The position numbers and the translations under genes are program-made. From Rheinheimera sp. (lineage in GTDB: Bacteria > Pseudomonadota > Gammaproteobacteria > Enterobacterales > Alteromonadaceae): a stretch of DNA of 10,000 nucleotides. The stretch lies in NCBI RefSeq assembly GCF_020217005.1, contig NZ_JAIWOI010000042.1:1-10000 (forward strand), written 5' to 3'. A model generated the notes under the pieces. The model was not told the origin of the DNA. It saw only the letters and a program-made list of their open reading frames with translations, and made no database searches. Below, one piece after another: positions 1 through 5,589 of this stretch; positions within the stretch are counted from its first letter, which is position 1; each line of letters starts with the position of its first letter.

Positions 1-136
1 GTTGTTAAAAAGTATTTCACGCAAGGTGTTATCAGGTCGCTCCAACAAAGCCAGTCACACTTCCATTGAGCTGGACAGTAGCAATAAAGTGAAGCCAAAG
101 GCCAAACCTAAAGCTAAGCCACGCCCCGCTAAGTAA
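1..136 (+). CDS. 3' end of unidentified protein with Lys/Pro/Ala-rich tail (5' end outside window)
   Basis: An open frame enters at the left edge (codons begin at base 2) and ends at TAA 134-136, giving 44 residues. The last 14 residues are KPKAKPKAKPRPAK, a low-complexity basic tail preceded by a polar Ser/Asn-rich stretch. Tails of this kind are common at the C-termini of nucleic-acid-binding proteins such as RNA helicases and pseudouridine synthases in marine gammaproteobacteria, but no catalytic domain is inside the window, so the family cannot be named. It converges on the minus-strand gene ending at 190, with a 13-bp hairpin between them. Coding status rests on the open frame and the repetitive basic tail. 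It could be any protein with such an extension. Confidence 0.6.
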   Translation, partial: LLKSISRKVLSGRSNKASHTSIELDSSNKVKPKAKPKAKPRPAK

Positions 137-148
137 GTTCGATCTTCA

Positions 149-181
149 CACCAGTCAAAGTCCTTTGTACTTTGACTGGTG
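149..181. terminator. Perfect 13-bp hairpin between convergent genes, possible bidirectional terminator
   Basis: CACCAGTCAAAGT (149-161) pairs perfectly with ACTTTGACTGGTG (169-181) around a 7-nt loop. It sits in the 53-bp gap between the stop at 136 and the stop of the opposing gene at 190, where a bidirectional terminator is expected. Neither side carries a proper U-run (plus side continues CTGTATTGC, minus side TGAAGATCG), so it is not a textbook intrinsic terminator. It may instead protect the 3' ends or work with Rho. Confidence 0.5.
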
Positions 182-189
182 CTGTATTG

Positions 190-1683
190 CTACATATAAG
201 CTTTGGCAAAAGCTTCTTTGGATTGCTTGATATAACTGCGGGCTTTCTGGGCATGTTGTTCCCAGGCGGCTTTATCTTTGGCATCAGTGAAGGGGTTTTG
301 ATCTGGTGCCACCGAACGTTCAAATCTATCGTAAAACGTAATGGCAGAAGAGGTAATTTGGTTAAAACGTTCTTTAAACTCCTGCATGCCTTCAAGCTGT
401 TCTGAGGTCTTTAACATGTACTGAATTAGCTGAGTGTTATCATTGGTTGCCAGGTAGCCCTGTGCTTTGGTGGTGACATTTTTTTCTACTTCAGTGATCA
501 CCAGTGCCCGGATAGAGTCTTCTTTACTCATGACACGACTGTAATTTTCCTGAGTGCGGGCAAGTCCTGCGTGTTGAATATAGTCGCGCAGGTGTTTGTC
601 TAAATCTTTGCGGAAGACTTCAACCATTTTCAGCATGCTTTGTAAATCGTTCTCCAGCGCAGAAACCTGCACCAATTCTTTTTCCAGCTCATTTAAAAAC
701 TTCTCGGCTTGCTCATAAATTTTTAAACCGTTCTCTTCAGCAAACTTACGGTCTTTGCGGTTTAAATCGGCATTTTCATAATTGGATTTATCAAAAGCAG
801 TCGCCAAAAAGGATTTAAATGGTTCAGCAAAAGCGGCGTACAAACCGCCACTGACCACAGTTAATGTGGCAGTGGTTAAATCACCAAAAGGTTTTACCAT
901 CGAATTCAGCCTGGCTTGTTGCAGTGGCGATGTCACTCTTTTGGTATCGGCCAAAATAGTACGGAAAGAAGAGTAGGCCATGGGATTTGACATTTTATTG
1001 CGCTCAGAACTAGCTAAGGCAAAAGTAATAGTGGAATAAATAGCGTTAGCATATTCCAGATATTGGCGCTGGCTTTCCAGTTGTGCAGCATAGTTTTTGC
1101 CAATAGTCCGGAACGACTCACTTTGCAGTTCGTAGTTTTTATTGGTTTGTAGCTTGTCTAAAATGCCGCTGATAATTTTTTGCTCGTTTTTTTGCAGCGC
1201 AGTGTCAAGCAAAATACGATCCAGTGTCACATCATCCAACGCCAGGCCGCCATGCAGGGTTTCAATATCTAAGCGCAGATATTTACGGCCGGGATCGTCA
1301 ATAGACACACGATGCGCCATGTAAGCATCTGTGCCGGCTGGTGCTTCAATCAAGCCTACCTGTTGCCACTGCGCATCCAGGGAGACAGAAGAGGAGGTCA
1401 AAATGTTAATGCGGTAGCTGGCAAAGGCTGACTGAGGTTTCACCCAAAATTCCAGCAATCCCAGTTCTGACACCGGATATCGACTGACTAAAGAGCTGCT
1501 GCCATCCTGACAAAACAACGCGCTTACACCAGTGCGAGCCATTTCAGAGCTGCGTTGGCAACCTGCGAGAATATTCCATTGATGGGCGTCTTGTTCAAAG
1601 TCGCTGGAAAATACCAGTTCACCGGGTTTAGCCTGGGCAAAACCACTGCATAAACAAAGCAAAGCAACAGAAAAACGACGCAT
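190..1683 (-). CDS. Exported two-part protein of unknown function (beta-sandwich-like N-terminus, long helical C-terminus)
   Basis: 497 residues that I do not recognise. The start at 1683 has GAGG five bases upstream and begins a clear Sec signal peptide, likely cut after FAQA (residue 18). Residues about 20-156 alternate hydrophobic and polar residues in the manner of beta strands, with FSSDFE near the start and LALDDVTLDRI near the end, as in carbohydrate-binding or concanavalin-like jelly rolls. The only mature cysteines, C42 and C58, could form a disulfide. Residues about 160-497 look almost entirely helical and heptad-like, for example KFLNELEKELVQVSALENDL around 328-347. They are interrupted at about 264-297 by a Gly/Ala/Phe-rich hydrophobic stretch too weak to be an ordinary membrane anchor. 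The gene appears monocistronic and converges with the gene at the left edge. Possible roles are a surface or periplasmic binding protein, or a helical membrane-inserting protein. The exported location is well supported and the function is unknown. Confidence 0.85.
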   Translation of the reverse strand: MRRFSVALLCLCSGFAQAKPGELVFSSDFEQDAHQWNILAGCQRSSEMARTGVSALFCQDGSSSLVSRYPVSELGLLEFWVKPQSAFASYRINILTSSSVSLDAQWQQVGLIEAPAGTDAYMAHRVSIDDPGRKYLRLDIETLHGGLALDDVTLDRILLDTALQKNEQKIISGILDKLQTNKNYELQSESFRTIGKNYAAQLESQRQYLEYANAIYSTITFALASSERNKMSNPMAYSSFRTILADTKRVTSPLQQARLNSMVKPFGDLTTATLTVVSGGLYAAFAEPFKSFLATAFDKSNYENADLNRKDRKFAEENGLKIYEQAEKFLNELEKELVQVSALENDLQSMLKMVEVFRKDLDKHLRDYIQHAGLARTQENYSRVMSKEDSIRALVITEVEKNVTTKAQGYLATNDNTQLIQYMLKTSEQLEGMQEFKERFNQITSSAITFYDRFERSVAPDQNPFTDAKDKAAWEQHAQKARSYIKQSKEAFAKAYM

Positions 1684-1715
1684 ACAATCCTCAGATGGAA
1701 CAGGGTACAGGAACA

Positions 1716-1739
1716 GCCCTTACACACTGGTATAAGGCT
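1716..1739 (-). promoter_or_regulatory. Small imperfect hairpin in the leader of the 497-residue protein gene
   Basis: GCCcTTA and TAAGGC face each other across about ten bases in the probable 5' untranslated region, roughly 35-55 bases upstream of the start at 1683. The stem has one bulge. It could affect translation of the exported protein, or be chance. I could not identify a convincing promoter for this gene further upstream. Confidence 0.2.
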
Positions 1740-1811
1740 GACAGAACGAAGATTTATGGTAGCTGAATTTGCCAGCTAAAACAGCGCTATTTTTTGTTTT
1801 CCAATCAATAA

Positions 1812-1826
1812 CTTTTATCATAAAAG
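1812..1826. promoter_or_regulatory. 15-bp palindrome, possible operator in divergent spacer
   Basis: CTTTTATCATAAAAG is a perfect 7-bp inverted repeat around one central C. It lies between the divergent genes starting at 1683 and 1886, where a regulator controlling one or both would bind. CATAAA within it could also act as a weak -10 for the plus strand. Immediately to the right, GCAGGT (1826-1831) and ACCTGC (1849-1854) form a second, longer-range inverted repeat in the likely MFS leader. The spacer 1684-1885 holds nothing else I can name. Confidence 0.3.
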
Positions 1827-1865
1827 CAGGTTCTGCACTCTTGCTCTGACCTGCGTAGGCCCAGT

Positions 1866-1925
1866 ATGCTCAGGGCTCACAACAAGTGCCTCAACAGGGG
1901 CCAGTCACAGAGACGTACCAGATGA
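1866..1925 (+). promoter_or_regulatory. Possible 19-codon leader ORF overlapping an MFS start codon (ATGA)
   Basis: An ATG at 1866 opens a 19-codon frame whose TGA (1923-1925) overlaps the ATG at 1922-1924, which is in frame with the MFS gene, as in translational coupling. A TAGG lies about seven bases upstream. The predicted peptide MLRAHNKCLNRGQSQRRTR has five arginines, four of them AGG/AGA codons, which are generally rare in gammaproteobacteria. It overlaps the GTG start at 1886 in another frame, so the two starts are competing interpretations. It may be chance. Confidence 0.2.
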
Positions 1926-3514
1926 AATCGCAGGGCTTAAATTTTTACCATCCGTTAGCCTTCTGGCTGGGGTGTCTTGGCATCACCTTGGGGGTGTTGG
2001 CGCATGTTCCTATGTTTATCCACGCTTCTCATATGAACTATCAAATGGTGGGTATGCCAATGGACAGCACTATGCTGATAGGCATGGGCTTAATCCCGCT
2101 GGGTTTAGTCCTGGCTATGTACGGTATGATGCCCAGGCTCGAACAACTTCGTTCAGCGGATCGCAGCAAATTGCATTTTCATGTGGCGGATCAGTTACCT
2201 CTTAACAGAGAGCACTGGACTTTAGTCTTGGTACTGATGGCCGCTGTAATAGTAGATGTGATGAAACCAGCGACTTTAGGTTTTGTGATGCCAGGCCTGA
2301 AAGCTGAATATGGTATCAGTTCAAAAGAAGCCGGTATGCTGGCCCTGGTCGCTTTAACAGGCACCACCCTAGGTTCAGTGATCTGGGGGCTGATGGCGGA
2401 TTTATTCGGGCGCAGGGCTGCAATTTTATTGTCAGCCCTGATGTTTATTGGTACTGCTATTTGTGGTGCTATGCCGTCTTTTGAGTGGAATCTGGTGATG
2501 TGCTTTTTAATGGGTTTATCTGCCGGGGGCTTGTTACCTATCACCTTTACTCTGATGGCTGAAACTATTCCAGCTGCGCACCGCGGCTGGCTGTTGGTGG
2601 CCTTAGGCGGTTTTGGCACTGCTGCGGGATATCTGGTGGCTTCAGGTTCTGCCGCTTTGCTGGAGCCACTATTCAGTTGGCGTATTTTATGGATGCTGGG
2701 TTTACCCACAGGCTTGTTGGTCATTTTCTTAAACCGTTATATTCCTGAATCACCTCGATATCTGGCAAGTAAAGGTTTAACGACAGAGGCACGTTTGGTG
2801 CTGCAACGTTTTAGTGGTGTGCAATCGCAGGATCAAAGCAGCATAGTGGTCGAAGAAGAACCTGCAGCGCCAAAGGCCGGATTTAAACAGCTACTCGAAG
2901 GGCATTATGCCGGTATCACTTTAGGTTTAGTCGCGGCAGGTGTGGCCTGGGGGCTGGTGAACTTCGGTTTTATGTTATGGCTGCCGACCAATTTAGGCGA
3001 AATGGGCTTAGCAGGGCAGGCCAGTGCAATTATTACTAAGTCTGCTTTTTTTGCATTGCCAGGTGTGGCGCTGGTGATTTGGTTGTATCACAGTTGGAGC
3101 AGCATCAAAACACTGTTGTTGTTTATTCTGTTAACCGCTTTATCTTTACTGAGTTTCTGCCTGTTTGACTGGTTTGATAGTCGCTCCGTGTTTTTGTTGT
3201 CCGTCTCTATTGCGTTGCTGCTGGTTAGCTCCAGCGGTGTAATTGCCATGTTGATCCCATATGCGGCGGAGATTTATCCCGTGCATTTACGAGGAACAGG
3301 CTCTGGTATTGTGGCCGCCAGCTCAAAATTCGGCGGCATTTTAGGCGCATTGCTTGGCGTCTTTGGTTTGTTTGACCAGATGGCTTTATCTGCTTTGGTC
3401 ATCATGGCCGCTCTAGTCACAGCAGCCTTTTTACTGCAACGTCATGGTATAGATACCAGAGGGATACGACTAGAGGATATGCATGCGGCGCTAGAGCGTA
3501 AATCAGGGCGTTAA
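1886..3514 (+). CDS. MFS transporter (metabolite:proton symporter / sugar-porter-like) with extra N-terminal two-helix hairpin
   Basis: 542-residue inner-membrane carrier of the major facilitator superfamily. MFS motif A, GLMADLFGRR, is at 168-177; PESPRYL at 287-293 follows the sixth core helix; YAAEIYPVHLRGTGSG at 459-474 is typical of the NiaP/aromatic-acid:proton-symporter and sugar-porter branches. A hydrophilic loop at about 295-335 separates the two six-helix halves. Upstream of the core are two additional helices (about 23-46 and 62-81), giving about 14 segments, joined by a Met/His-rich stretch. The substrate cannot be read from the sequence; organic acids, nicotinate-like compounds or sugars are typical of the branch. 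The GTG start at 1886 has AGGG ten bases upstream; ATG 1922 (residue 13) with AGAGA eight bases upstream is an equally reasonable start and keeps all helices. The stop codon overlaps the terminator of the opposing gene. Confidence 0.93.
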   Translation: MPQQGPVTETYQMKSQGLNFYHPLAFWLGCLGITLGVLAHVPMFIHASHMNYQMVGMPMDSTMLIGMGLIPLGLVLAMYGMMPRLEQLRSADRSKLHFHVADQLPLNREHWTLVLVLMAAVIVDVMKPATLGFVMPGLKAEYGISSKEAGMLALVALTGTTLGSVIWGLMADLFGRRAAILLSALMFIGTAICGAMPSFEWNLVMCFLMGLSAGGLLPITFTLMAETIPAAHRGWLLVALGGFGTAAGYLVASGSAALLEPLFSWRILWMLGLPTGLLVIFLNRYIPESPRYLASKGLTTEARLVLQRFSGVQSQDQSSIVVEEEPAAPKAGFKQLLEGHYAGITLGLVAAGVAWGLVNFGFMLWLPTNLGEMGLAGQASAIITKSAFFALPGVALVIWLYHSWSSIKTLLLFILLTALSLLSFCLFDWFDSRSVFLLSVSIALLLVSSSGVIAMLIPYAAEIYPVHLRGTGSGIVAASSKFGGILGALLGVFGLFDQMALSALVIMAALVTAAFLLQRHGIDTRGIRLEDMHAALERKSGR

Positions 3515-3538
3515 AAAAGCCCGGCTGCAGCAGGGCTT
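3511..3538 (-). terminator. Intrinsic terminator of the Sel1/TonB_C gene
   Basis: Read on the minus strand, AAGCCC (3538-3533) and GGGCTT (3522-3517) form a stem whose loop contains the self-complementary GCTGCAGC, followed by six Ts (3518-3513). It ends transcription of the gene whose stop is at 3552. The U-run is embedded in the TAA stop codon (3512-3514) of the convergent MFS gene. On the plus strand there is no U-run. Confidence 0.8.
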
Positions 3539-3551
3539 AGTGTTCGCCAGC

Positions 3552-4865
3552 TCAGAGTATTGCTTTGAGCTCGGCCGCCGTCTGATAGTTTTGTGCTATG
3601 GCTTTATCTAACAGCAACTGACCCTGCACTGTGTCGCCTTGCAACATTTTACGTACGCCAGACCAGGTCAGTACTTGCGCGTCGTTATTGTTCAACAAGT
3701 AGTTTTCCCACTGAGGCGAGAATGCAGCCAGTTGACGTTGTGCTTCCAAACTGCCGTTTTTCGCCGCTATAGTCCACCAGTAATGGCTGCTGTGTAGTTG
3801 TGACACAGTGATGATGGGTTCCACGTACGAGGTTTTACCCGGATCAGCCCATAGTCTGTAATGACCATGACGAGCATCGTTATCCAATTCTTTACCAACC
3901 AACAAGGCTGAGGCTTGCTGCTTGTCCATTTTGTCAGCAGAGATGACTGCAGTGACTATGCCTTTACCATCGGTCTTGACTTCAGCACTGCCATAGAATC
4001 CGGCAATGTTGCTTCTGAACGACGACTTCCGACTAAAAAATTGTTCGGGTAACTCTGTAGTTAATTCCAGAGCTAAGTTTTTGTCGACATTGACATGATA
4101 GTTCGCATTAGTAGCCAACAGATCCATCACTGTTCCCAGCATATATTGGTGTTGCGGTGAACCAGCGACAGCATAGTCCAGCAGCTGATGCTTTTGCATA
4201 AATTGAGTTACTTTTGATTTGGACAATGGCCCTAAGCTATAGTGCAAAGCCACTTTACCTTGATGTTTTTTACCCGTAGCGGCATATTTCCAGGATTTAA
4301 CGGCAGCAATCGAACTTTTATTAAAAGTTTTTTCCGGAAAAGACCCCAAAACTTCCACTGCGGACACATTGCCTTGCTCGTCAATCACGAATCTCAACAC
4401 GTTATAGCCAAAGATGCCTTTGGCCGCAGCGTTTTTAGGGTAAACAGGGGCTCTGCGGCTGACGACTTCCGGAAAGTCGATCAGATCCGTTCTTTCTTCT
4501 GTAATTTCTTTGATCTGCACCTGAGCCAATAACAGACTGGCTTGTTGCTCCGCTTGTTGTTGCTCTATGGCTGAAAGCCTCTTGGTCAGAGCGCTGATCA
4601 CTGCAGCTGCTCTGCTATCGCCCAGTTGCGCAGCCAACTGAAAATAAGCCAGGGCTTTCACATGATCTACGGCAGTGCCTTCGCCATTGTGATAAATAGC
4701 CCCAAGATTAAAGGCGGCAACCTCGTTGCCAAGCGGTAATAGCTTGTTAAATTCAGTTGTCGCCTGAGCATAGTGTTTTTCTTCGTAATATTTTAACGCG
4801 TCAAGTAAGTCTGCCTGGGTCAAACAACTGAAAAGCAGGCAGCCAATCACTAATGATTTGTGCAT
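3552..4865 (-). CDS. Exported Sel1-repeat protein with TonB C-terminal domain
   Basis: 437 residues with a signal peptide probably cut after LTQA (residue 18). Residues 20-90 form TPR/Sel1-like helices: FNLGAIYHNGEGTAVDHVKA at 52-71 is a classic Sel1 signature, followed by ALAYFQLAAQLGDSRA. Residues about 92-125 are Gln/Glu-rich and probably coiled coil. Residues about 137-212 match the TonB C-terminal domain: YPKNAAAKGIFGYNVLRFVI, then the IDEQGNV and AVKSWKY signatures. Residues 220-350 are unassigned. A second Sel1-like unit, WTIAAKNGSLEAQRQLA, lies near 364-380. ATG at 4865 has AGGG eight bases upstream. Unlike TonB itself there is no uncleaved N-terminal anchor or Pro-rich spacer and no ExbB/ExbD gene nearby, so energy transduction is doubtful; a periplasmic protein-protein interaction role is more likely. 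Single-gene unit with its own promoter and terminator. Confidence 0.9.
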   Translation of the reverse strand: MHKSLVIGCLLFSCLTQADLLDALKYYEEKHYAQATTEFNKLLPLGNEVAAFNLGAIYHNGEGTAVDHVKALAYFQLAAQLGDSRAAAVISALTKRLSAIEQQQAEQQASLLLAQVQIKEITEERTDLIDFPEVVSRRAPVYPKNAAAKGIFGYNVLRFVIDEQGNVSAVEVLGSFPEKTFNKSSIAAVKSWKYAATGKKHQGKVALHYSLGPLSKSKVTQFMQKHQLLDYAVAGSPQHQYMLGTVMDLLATNANYHVNVDKNLALELTTELPEQFFSRKSSFRSNIAGFYGSAEVKTDGKGIVTAVISADKMDKQQASALLVGKELDNDARHGHYRLWADPGKTSYVEPIITVSQLHSSHYWWTIAAKNGSLEAQRQLAAFSPQWENYLLNNNDAQVLTWSGVRKMLQGDTVQGQLLLDKAIAQNYQTAAELKAIL

Positions 4866-4891
4866 TACTTAGTCCCTGTAATGAATGAATT

Positions 4892-4938
4892 GGTTAATCT
4901 GAGGTTAACATTTAAAGGGGCGAAAAAACAAGACTCAA
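4892..4938 (-). promoter_or_regulatory. Candidate promoter with overlapping 11-bp-spaced direct repeat for the Sel1/TonB_C gene
   Basis: On the minus strand, TTGAGT (4938-4933) and TTTAAA (4916-4911) are spaced 16 bases, each matching four of six consensus positions, about 45 bases upstream of the start at 4865. Just downstream of the -10 is a pair of TTAACC repeats (plus-strand GGTTAA at 4892-4897 and 4903-4908) spaced exactly 11 bases. This is one helical turn and overlaps the likely transcription start, so a repressor could bind there. Confidence 0.35.
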
Positions 4939-4943
4939 ATCAG

Positions 4944-4980
4944 AGTGACCACAAGCCTTAAGGTCCGGCTTGTGACCACT
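4944..4980 (-). terminator. Imperfect hairpin downstream of the VOC gene, weak terminator candidate
   Basis: AGTG-AC-CACAAGCC (4944-4957) pairs with GGCTTGTG-AC-CACT (4967-4980) with a two-base internal mismatch and a 9-nt loop. It lies about 110-150 bases beyond the VOC stop and just upstream of the next minus-strand promoter, a reasonable place to separate the two units. The only T-run on the minus strand (complement of 4923-4928) begins about 15 bases past the stem, so this is not canonical. A smaller hairpin, GCAGCA/TGCTGC at 5002-5017, is nearer the stop and also has no U-run. The 226-base spacer 4866-5091 holds no gene I can support. Confidence 0.35.
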
Positions 4981-5062
4981 TTGATGTTTCAACAGAAATT
5001 TGCAGCATTTTTGCTGCGTTTAGTGGTGCTTAAATCGTTATCAGACCAAACAACATTCAATC

Positions 5063-5072
5063 TCTATACGTC
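5063..5072. repeat. Downstream copy of a 10-bp direct repeat flanking the VOC gene
   Basis: TCTATACGTC at 5063-5072 recurs exactly at 5494-5503, so the copies lie 19 bases beyond the stop and 30 bases before the start of the VOC gene. Both are preceded by CATTC (5054-5058 and 5488-5492), at slightly different spacing. It could be a trace of gene insertion or a shared regulatory site, or chance. Confidence 0.3.
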
Positions 5073-5091
5073 AACAGGCTGTGATGAGCAA

Positions 5092-5463
5092 TTAGCCAAA
5101 ATGATTAAAACAGAGTTTATTGCCATCCAAATCCCGAACGTAAGCACCATAAAATTTATTTGGCAGGCGTTGACCCGGCGCACCTTCGCAACTGGCACCC
5201 AAAGCTATGGCTTTGTGATAAAGCTCGTCAACTTTTTCTTTGCTGCCTGGCGCTATAGATAACATAGTGCCGTTGCCAGGCGTTGCAGCTTCTTTGTTAT
5301 ATGGAATACAAAGGGCAAGCATGGGGCTTTGCATGCTTTCGCCGATAAATATAATCCTGTCCATTTTAATCAGGGTTTTTGCGCCTTGCTCTTTTAACAA
5401 TTCCAGATAAAAAGCAACAGCCTTATCCAGATCATTTGAACCTAAAGTGGCATAACTAAACAT
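5092..5463 (-). CDS. VOC (glyoxalase/bleomycin-resistance fold) family protein lacking usual metal ligands
   Basis: 123 residues, the normal length of a single-domain cytoplasmic VOC protein. Two beta-alpha-beta-beta-beta modules are visible: residues 1-55 begin FSYATLGSNDLDKAVAFY, and residues 64-121 run from GTMLSIAPGSKEKVDELYHK through GAPGQRL and FYGAYVRDLDGNKLCF. In metal-dependent relatives the first strand has His near position 4, the second module starts with a His, and the last strand carries a Glu after DPDGN. Here these places hold Tyr, Thr/Met and Cys/Phe, so glyoxalase I-type metal chemistry is unlikely; ligand binding or sequestration is a more cautious guess. ATG at 5463 has AGGA about seven bases upstream. 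It is transcribed alone, between the DUF885 terminator and a weak hairpin, and is flanked by a short direct repeat. Confidence 0.88.
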   Translation of the reverse strand: MFSYATLGSNDLDKAVAFYLELLKEQGAKTLIKMDRIIFIGESMQSPMLALCIPYNKEAATPGNGTMLSIAPGSKEKVDELYHKAIALGASCEGAPGQRLPNKFYGAYVRDLDGNKLCFNHFG

Positions 5464-5492
5464 AAAAGCATCCTGTTATTGGGAAATCATTC

Positions 5493-5508
5493 GTCTATAC
5501 GTCTGTAC
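5493..5508. repeat. Tandem 8-bp repeat upstream of the VOC gene
   Basis: GTCTATAC (5493-5500) is followed directly by GTCTGTAC (5501-5508), one mismatch apart. It lies 30-45 bases upstream of the VOC start, where a promoter or operator is expected. I see no convincing -35/-10 pair nearby, although TATAGA on the minus strand (5499-5494) could be a -10. It may be a regulator's paired half-sites. Confidence 0.3.
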
Positions 5509-5542
5509 TACCTAAATGGTTGTATCAAGCGTCTTCATCGCT

Positions 5543-5569
5543 AAAAAAATGGCCCGGTGAAGGGCCATT
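5543..5569 (-). terminator. Intrinsic terminator of the DUF885 gene
   Basis: On the minus strand AATGGCCC (5569-5562) pairs with GGGCCATT (5555-5548) around a 6-nt loop, followed by a T-run complementary to the As at 5543-5549. It begins 21 bases past the stop at 5590. Strong stem and U-run. Confidence 0.88.
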
Positions 5570-5589
5570 GATAAATAAAGCTAAACAGC

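Noticed and set aside
1524..1727. Minus-strand 67-codon frame overlapping the start of the 497-residue protein gene
   Set aside because: Overlaps the signal peptide coding region in another frame and lacks a good ribosome binding site; the hydrophobic look comes from reading the signal peptide out of frame.
2191..2724. Minus-strand open frame of 177 codons inside the MFS gene
   Set aside because: Fully antisense to clear MFS motifs; Lys/Pro/Ile/Ala-rich product is typical of the complement of membrane-protein codons.
3517..3538. Same stem-loop as terminator for the plus-strand MFS gene
   Set aside because: On the plus strand the stem is followed by AGTGTTCGCC with no U-run; it is convincing only for the minus-strand gene.
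4945..5262. Plus-strand open frame of 105 codons starting at a GTG
   Set aside because: Over half lies antisense to the well-supported VOC gene, the rest crosses two hairpins, there is no ribosome binding site, and the product has no recognisable motif.
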